From contig JAUWOS010000003.1 of the NCBI GenBank assembly GCA_030611985.1, forward strand, positions 1 through 41,703: a DNA stretch of 41,703 bases, in the 5' to 3' direction. The DNA comes from Desulfobacterales bacterium. GTDB lineage: Bacteria > Desulfobacterota > Desulfobacteria > Desulfobacterales > ETH-SRB1. The notes below the pieces were generated by a model. That model did no database searches. It saw nothing but the letters and a program-made list of their open reading frames with translations, and was not told the origin of the DNA. The translations under genes were made by a program, and so were the position numbers. This document shows, piece after piece, positions 1 to 9,166 of the stretch (position 1 is its first letter; every line of letters starts with the position of its first letter).

Positions 1-846
1 GATCTTATTGAGGCTATTGCGCTTGGTCACGATATAGGTCACGCTCCTTTCGGACATGATGGCGAAAGGATTTTGTCTGAACTTTGCAAGTCTGTCGGGA
101 TAGGATACTTTCAGCACAATATTCAAAGCGTTCAGTTTCTGAACAGGGTTGAGCGTAAAGGAAAAGGATTAAACTTGTGTCTTCAAACTCTGGATGGAAT
201 ACTTTGCCATGATGGAGAAATTCATAATCAAAAAATTGAACCTGAAAGGAATAAAACATTCGAAATACATGAAAAAGAAATAGCTGCCAAAAAAGCTGAT
301 CCTGATCTAAAGCTTATGCCCATGACACTGGAAGGATGTGTTGTGCGTGTAGCGGATACTATTAGTTATATTGGACGCGATTTAGAAGATGCCATACGAC
401 TGGATATGATAAAAAGATCGGATATCCCAAAAGAAAGCGTAACGCTTCTTGGAAATACAAATGGAACAATTGTATACAATCTTGTGACGGATATCATCAA
501 AAACAGTCTTCAAAAGACTTCGATTGTTTTTAGTCCTGAAATATCAGAGGCATTGAAAAGATTAAAAAAGTTTAATCTTGAACATATCTACCTGAATCCA
601 AAAATCAAAAAGCATTTAAATGTCATACAAGAACTTTTTGAAAAACTTTTTGAAAGGTATTTCAGGGATCTTCGAAAGAAAAATCGTTCTTCAGTGATTT
701 TTACAAGTTTTTTAAAAGATATGTCAGAAAATTATATAAAAAACCACAATGAAGAGGAGATCGTCAGAGATTTCATAGCCGGCATGACGGATTATTATTT
801 CTTAAGACAGTTTCCCGAAAATATGAGGCCAAGGCCGCAGATTTGA
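1..846 (+). CDS. dGTPase-like HD-domain phosphohydrolase (5' partial)
   Basis: Frame 1 is open from base 1 (DLIEAIALGHDIGHAPFGHDGERIL...), with HD motif GHDIGHAPFGHDGE typical of dGTP triphosphohydrolases; start lies outside the window. Confidence 0.88.
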   Translation, partial: DLIEAIALGHDIGHAPFGHDGERILSELCKSVGIGYFQHNIQSVQFLNRVERKGKGLNLCLQTLDGILCHDGEIHNQKIEPERNKTFEIHEKEIAAKKADPDLKLMPMTLEGCVVRVADTISYIGRDLEDAIRLDMIKRSDIPKESVTLLGNTNGTIVYNLVTDIIKNSLQKTSIVFSPEISEALKRLKKFNLEHIYLNPKIKKHLNVIQELFEKLFERYFRDLRKKNRSSVIFTSFLKDMSENYIKNHNEEEIVRDFIAGMTDYYFLRQFPENMRPRPQI

Positions 847-852
847 AGATTT

Positions 853-1584
853 ATGGATTTATGGATTGGTAACAAAACTTACCGAAAACTTGTGCGGATG
901 GAAAATCTGGTCTCTTTCAGACAGGTTGTACAAGAGACAGATCTATTTGTGCATGCATCTACACCGCTTGAGGATATCACAAGGGAATTGATTTTACGGC
1001 ACAGAGGTTATATTGAAGCTTATATAAAAAGACACCCCGAATTTGTAACAACGCTTAAGCCATGTCGTATAAGTGGCCCTGCTCCCATTATAATAAAAGA
1101 TATGGCAAAAGCCGGTGAAAAAGCAGGCGTCGGCCCGATGGCTGCTGTTGCAGGCGCAATTGCCGAACATGTCGGCGCCGATCTTTTATCGTATACAGAT
1201 GAAGTTATCGTGGAAAACGGTGGTGATATTTTCCTCAAGACAAATAGTTTGGTTACAGTCGGTATTTTTGCAGGCGCTTCCTCTTTAAGCTTGCGTGTAG
1301 GTTTGCGTGTCGATTCCGGTGTTGAACCTGTTTCTGTGTGTACATCATCCGGCACAGTCGGGCACTCGTTAAGTCTTGGCAGAGCTGATGCGGTATGTGT
1401 TGTATCAAAATCATGTTCTATCGCTGATGCGGCTGCAACGTCAATCGGCAATCATGTAAAATCAAAATCCGATATTCAAAAGGCGATAGATTTTGGAAAA
1501 ACTATCGCAAATATTACAGGTATTGTCATTATTGTGGGCAATAAGATCGGCTTGTGGGGAGAATTGGAGATTGTGCCGCTTTGA
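853..1584 (+). CDS. UPF0280 family protein (ApbE-like fold)
   Basis: Protein with GPAPIIIKDMAKAGEKAGVGPMAAVAGAIAEHVG...VENGGDIFLKT, typical of UPF0280. Confidence 0.85.
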   Translation: MDLWIGNKTYRKLVRMENLVSFRQVVQETDLFVHASTPLEDITRELILRHRGYIEAYIKRHPEFVTTLKPCRISGPAPIIIKDMAKAGEKAGVGPMAAVAGAIAEHVGADLLSYTDEVIVENGGDIFLKTNSLVTVGIFAGASSLSLRVGLRVDSGVEPVSVCTSSGTVGHSLSLGRADAVCVVSKSCSIADAAATSIGNHVKSKSDIQKAIDFGKTIANITGIVIIVGNKIGLWGELEIVPL

Positions 1585-1661
1585 GAATGAGAAAAAGAGG
1601 ACGGGAAAAAAGTGTTGAGTTTTAAGTAAAAAAAGGGCATCTTTCAAAAACATCGAAAAGT

Positions 1662-1736
1662 AGTTTACACTTTTCGTTCCCAGGCTCTGCCTGGGAACGC
1701 ATTATGCGAGGCTCTGCCTCTTGTTAAGTGTAAACT
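1662..1736. repeat. Nested inverted repeat: AGTTTACACTT...AAGTGTAAACT enclosing GTTCCCAGGCTCTGCCTGGGAAC and GAGGCTCTGCCTC hairpins
   Basis: Outer arms 1662-1672 and 1726-1736 are perfect inverted repeats; two inner palindromes read directly. Confidence 0.85.
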
Positions 1737-1807
1737 GATGAATGAAATATGCCAAAAATGGAAATTTCTGTACTATTAAAATATTACGAAATTGGGAGAG
1801 AAATAAT

Positions 1808-2200
1808 ATGAAAAAAGTTAAAGGCGCCTTCTGGTTGATTATTGTTGGGTTTATCGGGCTTGTTTTTTTTCAGAATCAGGATTTTTTTCTGTCAAAGCAA
1901 AGTATTGGCTTAGAACTTTTCTTTTCATACAAGACTCCTGAATTGCATATTGCCGTTTTTTTTCTTGTATGCTTTCTGGCAGGTTTTTTTCTTGCCTGTT
2001 ATTTCGGTTTTTCCGAATATTTCAGATCTAAAAGAACTATCAAGGACTTAAATACCGCTATCGAATCACAACTTGAGGAAATGTCGGCGCTTAAGAATGC
2101 AGTGGAATCATTACAAGCCCAAGTCGATCCTGCCATAGATAAAGAGGAGAGCACAGAAAGCTCTGTTCAAGGAAAAAAACAAGATAACAAAATAATTTAA
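1808..2200 (+). CDS. LapA-domain (lipopolysaccharide assembly protein A-like) membrane protein
   Basis: ATG at 1808 after gggagag; FWLIIVGFIGLVFFQNQ...TM...coiled-coil tail, LapA-like architecture. Confidence 0.7.
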   Translation: MKKVKGAFWLIIVGFIGLVFFQNQDFFLSKQSIGLELFFSYKTPELHIAVFFLVCFLAGFFLACYFGFSEYFRSKRTIKDLNTAIESQLEEMSALKNAVESLQAQVDPAIDKEESTESSVQGKKQDNKII

Positions 2201-2243
2201 AAAATTTCCATGTTATGCTTAGGAATGTGGACGAAATAAATTC

Positions 2244-2406
2244 GTAACCGTTCACGGAAGAACAGGTAGCATGACAAGGCTACTTACCAACATGTAAGCT
2301 TTTACAGGTGCTGTAGGTGTGCGTTTTCTTAGGTAATCAACTATAGATTTTGCTATGTTGGTTGCCCTGAAAACGTGCATATGCAGCGCCTGTGAACGCT
2401 TGCTAC
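2244..2406. repeat. Hairpin MITE family 1, copy A
   Basis: Begins GTAACCGTTCACGG, ends CCTGTGAACGCTTGCTAC; internal long hairpin shared with copies at 22657, 25002 and 32605. Confidence 0.85.
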
Positions 2407-2480
2407 TTTTTTAAATCTCTTCGTGGGATATTCACCTGCCATCCGTTCTATGGGTAGCAGGTGATTTTTTTGGAAAACTG

Positions 2481-4148
2481 GTGAATAATTATAAAAAATC
2501 CCTTATATCCTGTCTAATCATCTGCTGTATTATTACGATGCTGTGTCCTGGTGAATCATTAGCGGTTACGGCAAAGGATAAATATTTTAAAGCCGAGTCC
2601 TGCTATAAAAAACTTTGCAATAGTTCCAGGAAACAGAAATACAGAGATAGCTGGTTTTTGTGCATTGAAAAGTTTCAGGCTGTTTACAGACATGCGCCTT
2701 CAGGCCCATGGGCTGCCGCAGGTCTGTATATGTCCGGGAATCTCTACAGGGAGCTTTACAAGCGTTCATTTAAAAAGTCTGATAAAAAAGAGGCGCTTGA
2801 TATTTTTGAGCGTATCGTAAAACGCTTTCCGAAAAGCAAGTATCGGCATGATGCCGCCAGGGCAATACGCTCCCTTTCTCAAACAAAGACTAAAAAAAAA
2901 GTTGCATCTAAAAAAGTTGTATCTAAAAAGAAACGCTATGTAAAAAAGAAACTATCCGCGATTAAGAGTCAAATCAAAAAGAATGTCAAGCCTGTTGCGA
3001 GCAAGATCACAACCGTTACCGGTCTACGATTCTGGTCCAATCCAAGCTACACACGTATTGTTATTGATGCAAACAGAGAAACATCATACTCTCACAGGTT
3101 TCTTAAAAAAGATCCATCAATCAATAAGCCTCAACGTTTGTATATTGATTTAAATAACAGCAGACTGGGAAAAGACATTAAAAAAGTTATTCCTATCAAT
3201 GATAATCTGCTTAGAAATGCACGGGCCGGCCAGTTTACAACAGATTCGGTTAGAATCGTTGTCGATATCAAGTCTTCTAAAACATACAAGATATTTTCTC
3301 TGAAAAGTCCGTTCAGAATTGTTATAGATGTATGGGGAATAGCCGCAAAGAAAACTTTTACAGCAAAATCAATACCGAATAATTCAGAGAAAAAAACAAA
3401 AATCACAACCGGCGCTTTAGCAAAACAACTTGCTCTCGGTGTAAGTCGGATAGTTATAGATCCAGGTCATGGTGGAAAGGATTTTGGAGCCCCCGGTTAT
3501 TTTAGAGGCGTTCATGAAAAAGATATTGTCCTTAAAATTGCAAAAAGGCTTGCCGTAAAGATTCGTGAAAACCTGCAATGCGAGGTAATTCTGACCCGTA
3601 ATTCCGATAAATACCTTACACTTGAAGAACGCACAGCTATTGCTAACACAAAAGATGCAGACCTTTTTATATCCATACATACAAATGCTGTCAGAGATAA
3701 AAGAGCATATGGCATAGAAACCTATTTTTTGAACCTGGCTACGGATGATGAGGCTATTCTGGTAGCTGCTCGGGAAAATGCCACTTCAACCAAAAATATA
3801 AGTGATCTTCAAACAATTTTAAATGATCTTATGCAAAATGCCAAGATCAATGAATCCAGTCGCCTGGCTGCCCATGTTCAGAAATCGTTATATAAAGGCT
3901 TGAAGAAAAAGTACGGCAAGATCAAGAATAAAGGAGTAAAGCAAGCTCCTTTTTATGTTCTTCTGGGAGCTCAAATGCCTGCCATATTGGTAGAAGCTTC
4001 CTTTATAAGCAATGCAAGAGAATGCAAAAGGCTGTCTGATTCGAAATATCAGGATCGATTGTGTGATGCTATTACAACCGGAATCCGAAAATATATCAAG
4101 GAAATAAGCCCAACGGCATTTTTGAATAGAGGGCGCGCCAGTGGTTGA
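2481..4148 (+). CDS. N-acetylmuramoyl-L-alanine amidase with AMIN domain
   Basis: Signal peptide; AMIN-like region (TRIVIDANRETSYSHRFL...PQRLYIDLNNSRL); Amidase_3 motifs IVIDPGHGGKDFGAPG, HTNA, VEASFISN; GTG start. Confidence 0.9.
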   Translation: MNNYKKSLISCLIICCIITMLCPGESLAVTAKDKYFKAESCYKKLCNSSRKQKYRDSWFLCIEKFQAVYRHAPSGPWAAAGLYMSGNLYRELYKRSFKKSDKKEALDIFERIVKRFPKSKYRHDAARAIRSLSQTKTKKKVASKKVVSKKKRYVKKKLSAIKSQIKKNVKPVASKITTVTGLRFWSNPSYTRIVIDANRETSYSHRFLKKDPSINKPQRLYIDLNNSRLGKDIKKVIPINDNLLRNARAGQFTTDSVRIVVDIKSSKTYKIFSLKSPFRIVIDVWGIAAKKTFTAKSIPNNSEKKTKITTGALAKQLALGVSRIVIDPGHGGKDFGAPGYFRGVHEKDIVLKIAKRLAVKIRENLQCEVILTRNSDKYLTLEERTAIANTKDADLFISIHTNAVRDKRAYGIETYFLNLATDDEAILVAARENATSTKNISDLQTILNDLMQNAKINESSRLAAHVQKSLYKGLKKKYGKIKNKGVKQAPFYVLLGAQMPAILVEASFISNARECKRLSDSKYQDRLCDAITTGIRKYIKEISPTAFLNRGRASG

Positions 4149-4193
4149 TTTGTTGATTGGATGATTAGGATGAAAGGGATGAGTGGAGATAAT

Positions 4194-4409
4194 ATGATTG
4201 AAAACAAAAAAGTTATTCGAATTATCTGGGGCATTGCGCTTGTATTGGCTGGAATAGGAGTGTTTTACAGAATACCTCAGGTAATGCCAAAAATAGAAAA
4301 AATAGAATATTTTTCTTCCGCCATATTTTTTGTACGCTTTTGTTTCTATTTTTTAGGTATTTTGCTTATAGGCGGAGGTATCAAGAGAATTTACGATGGT
4401 CGCAAGTAA
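4194..4409 (+). CDS. Small hypothetical membrane protein
   Basis: Two hydrophobic helices; overlaps the pilB-like start; likely start ATG 4194. Confidence 0.6.
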   Translation: MIENKKVIRIIWGIALVLAGIGVFYRIPQVMPKIEKIEYFSSAIFFVRFCFYFLGILLIGGGIKRIYDGRK

Positions 4410-6681
4410 TTCAAATCTCAAAAACCTCAAATCTGAAGTTGAATACAGGACAAAGCTTCAGGATATTTGCAACAAAATAAATGCCGCTGCACATCCGGAT
4501 GAAATTTTAATAGATTTGAAGGATGAGATAGCGCTGCTTTTTGAAGCGAAAAGAATTACTATTTATGTGGTCAATAGGAGAAGACGAGAGCTTGTGTCAC
4601 GTTTCAAATCAGGAAACGAGATAGCAGAAATCCGTGTTCCTATATCGACAAGCAGTATAGTAGGATGTTCTGCTTTTAAACAGAAACTTGTAAATATTAA
4701 AAATGCTTATGATGAAAAGGAGTTGACTTCTATTGATCCTGTTTTGAGATTCGATAAAAGCTGGGATAAAAAAACAGGTTTTATTACAAAACAGGTTCTT
4801 GTGGTTCCGATTATCTTCAAGCAATATCTGCTTGGAGCAATGCAACTGATAAATCGAAAATATAACGGTTTGTTTACAAAAATTGATGAACAGTCCGCAA
4901 AAGAACTCGCCAAGATACTCGGCATTGCCCTGTACAATCAGAAACGGTTGGCAAGAGCCAGAATCAACAAATTTACATATCTTATTGAAAATAATATTCT
5001 GGCCCAGAAGGAACTTGATAAAGCAATAGCTGAAGCAAGGCGAAGAAGAGAACCTGTTGAAGTTCTTTTGATAGAGAACCTTAAAATTCCGAAAAAGGAA
5101 GTAGGGAAATCCCTTAGTAATTTTTACAAAGTTCCATTTGTGGAATATAATGAAAAAGTAACAATTCCGGGTGAACTTCTCGCTGGTTTGAAAGTTTCTT
5201 TCATGCGCAGCAATATTTGGGTCCCGCTGCGCGTTGAAGAAAACAAAATCGTAATAGCAGTAAATAACCCATTTGATCTTCAGAAAATTGATGAAATAAA
5301 ATCTCTCTTTGGCGGTAAAGAGCTTGAATTTTGCGTAGCATTAAACCAGGATATTCTCGATTTTATCGCTTTATTTACTCAAGATGAAAAAGAACTTGCC
5401 GCTATTGATGAAATTATTTCGCAACTCCAGGATGAAGCGGAAGAAGCGGAAGAAACTGAATCTGCTGTAGATGAGGAAGATAATGTTGTTGTTCAGCTTG
5501 TCAACAAAATAATTCTTGATGCCTATGCCAGAGAAGCATCCGATATTCATATTGAGCCGTATCCCGAAAAGCAGAGTACTCATGTGAGAATAAGGGTGGA
5601 TGGCAACTGTGCATTATATCAGACCATTCCCTATAGCTACAGAAATGCACTTGTATCACGTATCAAAATTATGTCTGATCTTGATATAGCAGAACGCCGC
5701 AAACCCCAGGACGGAAAGATTGAATTCAAAAAATATGGAGGCAAGGATATTGAACTCAGAGTTGCGACTATTCCAACTCAGGGTGGCATGGAAGATGTTG
5801 TTATGCGTATACTGGCAGCAGGCGAGCCTATTCCGCTTGACAAGATGGGTTTTTCAAAAAACAATTACGATAATTTTATAAGCGTCATTACAAAGCCTTA
5901 TGGTATTATATTCGTATGCGGTCCGACAGGTTCCGGTAAAACAACCACCCTCCATTCAGCCCTGGGGTATATCAATAAGCCCGAAGTCAAGATCTGGACT
6001 GCTGAAGATCCTGTAGAAATCACTCAAAAAGGCTTGAGACAGGTTAATGTAAAGCCCAAAATAGGATTTGATTTTGCAGCTGCAATGCGTGCATTTTTAA
6101 GGGCGGATCCCGATATTATTATGGTTGGTGAAATGCGTGACAAGGAAACAGCACAGATTGGCATAGAAGCGTCATTAACCGGCCATCTTGTGTTTTCAAC
6201 CCTTCACACCAACAGCGCTCCGGAGAGTATAATCAGGCTTCTCGACATGGGAATGGATCCTTTTAATTTTGCAGACGCTATTTTATGTATCCTTGCCCAG
6301 CGTCTAATTCATACGCTTTGCAAGGATTGCAAGCAGGCATACCATCCTTCAAGAGAAGAATATGATGAACTGGTACGGGAATATGGTGAAGAGGGTTTCA
6401 AAAAAAATGTAAATATTCCATTCTCGGATGATATGACTTTATATAAGCCTAAAGGCTGCGATGCATGTAACAATATAGGATATCGCGGAAGAATGGGAAT
6501 ACACGAGTTGTTGATGGGAACTGATGATGTAAAAAAATTGATCCAGACAAAAGCAAGGATGGAGAACATACGGGAACAGGCTATAAAAGACAGCATGACA
6601 ACGCTAAAACAAGATGGAATAGAAAAGATTTTTGCGGGACGCTGTGATCTTTTTCAAGTGAGGAAAGTTTGTATTAAATAG
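4396..6681 (+). CDS. GspE/PilB-family secretion/pilus ATPase with N-terminal GAF domain
   Basis: Walker A GPTGSGKTTTLHSAL, DPDIIMVGEMRDKETAQIGIEASLTGH, CxxC zinc pairs; N-terminal GAF-like sensor followed by MshEN-like region. Confidence 0.92.
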   Translation: MVASNSNLKNLKSEVEYRTKLQDICNKINAAAHPDEILIDLKDEIALLFEAKRITIYVVNRRRRELVSRFKSGNEIAEIRVPISTSSIVGCSAFKQKLVNIKNAYDEKELTSIDPVLRFDKSWDKKTGFITKQVLVVPIIFKQYLLGAMQLINRKYNGLFTKIDEQSAKELAKILGIALYNQKRLARARINKFTYLIENNILAQKELDKAIAEARRRREPVEVLLIENLKIPKKEVGKSLSNFYKVPFVEYNEKVTIPGELLAGLKVSFMRSNIWVPLRVEENKIVIAVNNPFDLQKIDEIKSLFGGKELEFCVALNQDILDFIALFTQDEKELAAIDEIISQLQDEAEEAEETESAVDEEDNVVVQLVNKIILDAYAREASDIHIEPYPEKQSTHVRIRVDGNCALYQTIPYSYRNALVSRIKIMSDLDIAERRKPQDGKIEFKKYGGKDIELRVATIPTQGGMEDVVMRILAAGEPIPLDKMGFSKNNYDNFISVITKPYGIIFVCGPTGSGKTTTLHSALGYINKPEVKIWTAEDPVEITQKGLRQVNVKPKIGFDFAAAMRAFLRADPDIIMVGEMRDKETAQIGIEASLTGHLVFSTLHTNSAPESIIRLLDMGMDPFNFADAILCILAQRLIHTLCKDCKQAYHPSREEYDELVREYGEEGFKKNVNIPFSDDMTLYKPKGCDACNNIGYRGRMGIHELLMGTDDVKKLIQTKARMENIREQAIKDSMTTLKQDGIEKIFAGRCDLFQVRKVCIK

Positions 6682-6856
6682 AACAAATTACTTTTGACCT
6701 GTTTCGGCAATTCTAATTTTGAAGTATTGCATCCTGACTCCTCGTTAAATTCCTTCTTTGAAGGGGCTGGAGAGGGGAAGATGTAACACACAATTGTAAA
6801 AGAAAAAATGCTATAATTAGAACTGTCGGACCTATTTTGAAAGATGGCGAAATGAT

Positions 6857-7375
6857 ATGCGTATAGGCATGGGATACGATCTGCATAAACTTGTTTTTGG
6901 CCGTAAACTTGTTCTTGGAGGAGTGGTCATTCCATTTGAAAAGGGTTTGCTTGGACATTCGGATGCGGATGTTCTTGTTCATGCGGTATGCGATGCTCTT
7001 TTGGGCGCAGCCGGTCTGGGAGATATCGGTTTGCATTTTCCTGATACGGACCCTGAATTCAAAGATATATACAGTATAAAACTTCTTGCAAAAACTTATA
7101 AAATGATCAAAGGCAAAGGCTTTGCGATAAGCAATTTAGATTCTACCATTTTTGCCGAAGCGCCGAAACTTTTTCCATATAGAGAAGAAATGCAAAAAAA
7201 TATTGCTGAAGCGATTAAAATTGAACCTGACAGAGTAAATATCAAAGCAACTACATTTGAAGGGCTCGGAATGATCGGAAAAGGTGAGGGAATTGGAGCA
7301 ATGTGCGTTGCGATGCTTAGGAACGTGGACGAATTAACTTCCCCAAGTAGGCGCACAGATTTGGGTCGAATTTGA
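6857..7375 (+). CDS. ispF: 2-C-methyl-D-erythritol 2,4-cyclodiphosphate synthase
   Basis: MRIGMGYDLHKLVFGRKLVLGGVVIPFEKGLLGHSDADVLVHAVCDALLGAAGLGDIGLHFPDTDPEFK; the last ~18 residues are encoded by the adjacent repeat. Confidence 0.95.
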   Translation: MRIGMGYDLHKLVFGRKLVLGGVVIPFEKGLLGHSDADVLVHAVCDALLGAAGLGDIGLHFPDTDPEFKDIYSIKLLAKTYKMIKGKGFAISNLDSTIFAEAPKLFPYREEMQKNIAEAIKIEPDRVNIKATTFEGLGMIGKGEGIGAMCVAMLRNVDELTSPSRRTDLGRI

Positions 7376-7503
7376 TTGATCTCAAAGCACAAAAATTGAA
7401 GGAATAGCGAGCTATTTCAAGGTTTTTGTGATTTGAGATCGGACAAAGGCGACCTGAAGCTGTGATGCATAGTTGGGGAAGTTATTTCGTCCACGTTCCT
7501 AAG
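7316..7503. repeat. Repeat family 2 (26-30 bp TIR), complete copy 1
   Basis: TTAGGAACGTGGACGAATTAACTTCCCCAA at left; reverse complement TTGGGGAAGTTATTTCGTCCACGTTCCTAA at right; inner hairpin GATCTCAAA...TTTGAGATC. Confidence 0.9.
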
Positions 7504-7583
7504 GATTCGCTCAAAAATAAGTTCACAATTTTAAGTGTTGAGGCGAACTTCAGGCATTTTAACATAAAAAGGCTACTTAAAAC

Positions 7584-9026
7584 ATGACGACTCTTCGTAT
7601 TTACAATACCTTAAGCGGAAAAAAAGAAGTATTTGAACCTGTTGAACCAGGCAGGGTGCGCATGTACGTTTGCGGTCCAACTGTGTATGACTCCTGTCAT
7701 ATCGGACACGCAAGGTCTGTTGTGACATTTGACGTTATTGTGCGCTATTTAAAAGCAAAAAGCTTTGATGTAACTTATGTAAGAAATTTTACGGATATTG
7801 ATGATAAAATAATAAACAGGGCAAATCAGTCAGGCGTTGGCTATAAAGAACTTGCCGAAAAATATATCAAGGAATTTCATGAGGATATGAATTCTTTGAA
7901 TGTAAACATGCCCGACGAAGAACCAAAAGCAACAGAACACATTGAGCAGATCATAAAGGTTATAGAAAAGCTTATAGATAATAACTTTGCATACCGGATA
8001 AACGGCGATGTTTATTATTCTGTCGAAAAATTTGAAAATTATGGAAAACTCTCCGGACGCAGGCTGGAAGATATGGAAGCCGGAGCCAGAGTTGATATCG
8101 ACAAAAGGAAACGCAGCCCTTTTGATTTTGCTTTATGGAAATCCGCAAAACCACAAGAACCGGTCTGGGAAAGTCCATGGGGCAAAGGAAGACCAGGGTG
8201 GCATATTGAATGTTCGGCTATGAGCGCTGAATATTTAGGAGAAACCTTTGACATTCACGGTGGAGGCAAGGATCTTATTTTTCCTCATCATGAAAATGAG
8301 ATTGCCCAGTCGGAAGGAGCATTTGGAAAGCCTTTTGTAAGGTACTGGGTTCACAATGGTTTTGTAAATATCAATCAGGAAAAGATGTCAAAATCGCTTG
8401 GAAACTTTTTGATGATAAAAGATGTAATAAAATCTTATCATCCTGAAGCTGTGCGCCTCTTTCTTCTTTCCAAACATTACCGCAGCCCTGTCGATTTTAC
8501 GGATAAAGCCCTGGATGAAGCGAGCGCCGGTCTTGACAGGATATATGCGCTGCTCGAACGTGTTGATAAAAAGACAGGCTTTGTGCCGGAAATCAAAGAT
8601 GAATCAGGATATTATTTAAAACAGTTTTGCGAGGCAATGGACGATGACTTCAATACTGCCGCCGGCATCGGTATTCTTTTTGATGCTGTGCATAACATAA
8701 ACCGCTTATTGGATGAAAATAAAGACAGCCTTTCTCCAAAAGTAAAAAGCAAAATAGAGTTAGATCGGATGGATATTATAAAAATGGGTGGTATTCTCGG
8801 TATAATTAATGAATCACCCAAAATCTATTTTGATAAAAAAAGATCTCGCGGTCTTGAAAAAAGATCAATCGATCCTGCTCTTATTGAAAAAATGATTAAA
8901 GACAGAACAGATGCAAGAAAGGCAAAAGACTGGTCAATGGCGGATCAGATCAGAAAGGAACTCGCAGAGATGAACATAATTATTGAAGACCGGGCGGATG
9001 GTACTGTCTGGAAGGTGAAAAATTAA
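7584..9026 (+). CDS. cysS: Cysteine--tRNA ligase
   Basis: YVCGPTVYDSCHIGHARS, GWHIECSAMS, HHENEIAQSEG, EKMSKSLGNF motifs. Confidence 0.97.
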   Translation: MTTLRIYNTLSGKKEVFEPVEPGRVRMYVCGPTVYDSCHIGHARSVVTFDVIVRYLKAKSFDVTYVRNFTDIDDKIINRANQSGVGYKELAEKYIKEFHEDMNSLNVNMPDEEPKATEHIEQIIKVIEKLIDNNFAYRINGDVYYSVEKFENYGKLSGRRLEDMEAGARVDIDKRKRSPFDFALWKSAKPQEPVWESPWGKGRPGWHIECSAMSAEYLGETFDIHGGGKDLIFPHHENEIAQSEGAFGKPFVRYWVHNGFVNINQEKMSKSLGNFLMIKDVIKSYHPEAVRLFLLSKHYRSPVDFTDKALDEASAGLDRIYALLERVDKKTGFVPEIKDESGYYLKQFCEAMDDDFNTAAGIGILFDAVHNINRLLDENKDSLSPKVKSKIELDRMDIIKMGGILGIINESPKIYFDKKRSRGLEKRSIDPALIEKMIKDRTDARKAKDWSMADQIRKELAEMNIIIEDRADGTVWKVKN

Positions 9027-9037
9027 AGTATGTTCCC

Positions 9038-9166
9038 AGGAAACGGGGATGAAATAACTACCCCGTTTTTCACTCGTTCCCAGGCTCTGCCTGGGAATGC
9101 ATATCTTAGGCAAAGCATTCCGTGGCAGAGCCACGGAACGAGTGAAGTTGTTTCGTCCACGTTTCT
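9038..9166. repeat. Repeat family 2 TIRs with a different interior (CACTCGTTCC double-hairpin cruciform)
   Basis: Left AGGAAACGGGGATGAAATAACTA, right GAAGTTGTTTCGTCCACGTTTCT; interior CACTCGTTCCCAGGCTCTGCCTGGGAATGC...GCATTCCGTGGCAGAGCCACGGAACGAGTG. Confidence 0.82.

Noticed and set aside
1020-1451. 143-aa minus-strand ORF
   Set aside because: Lies antisense within the well-supported UPF0280 gene; composition is that of a shadow frame
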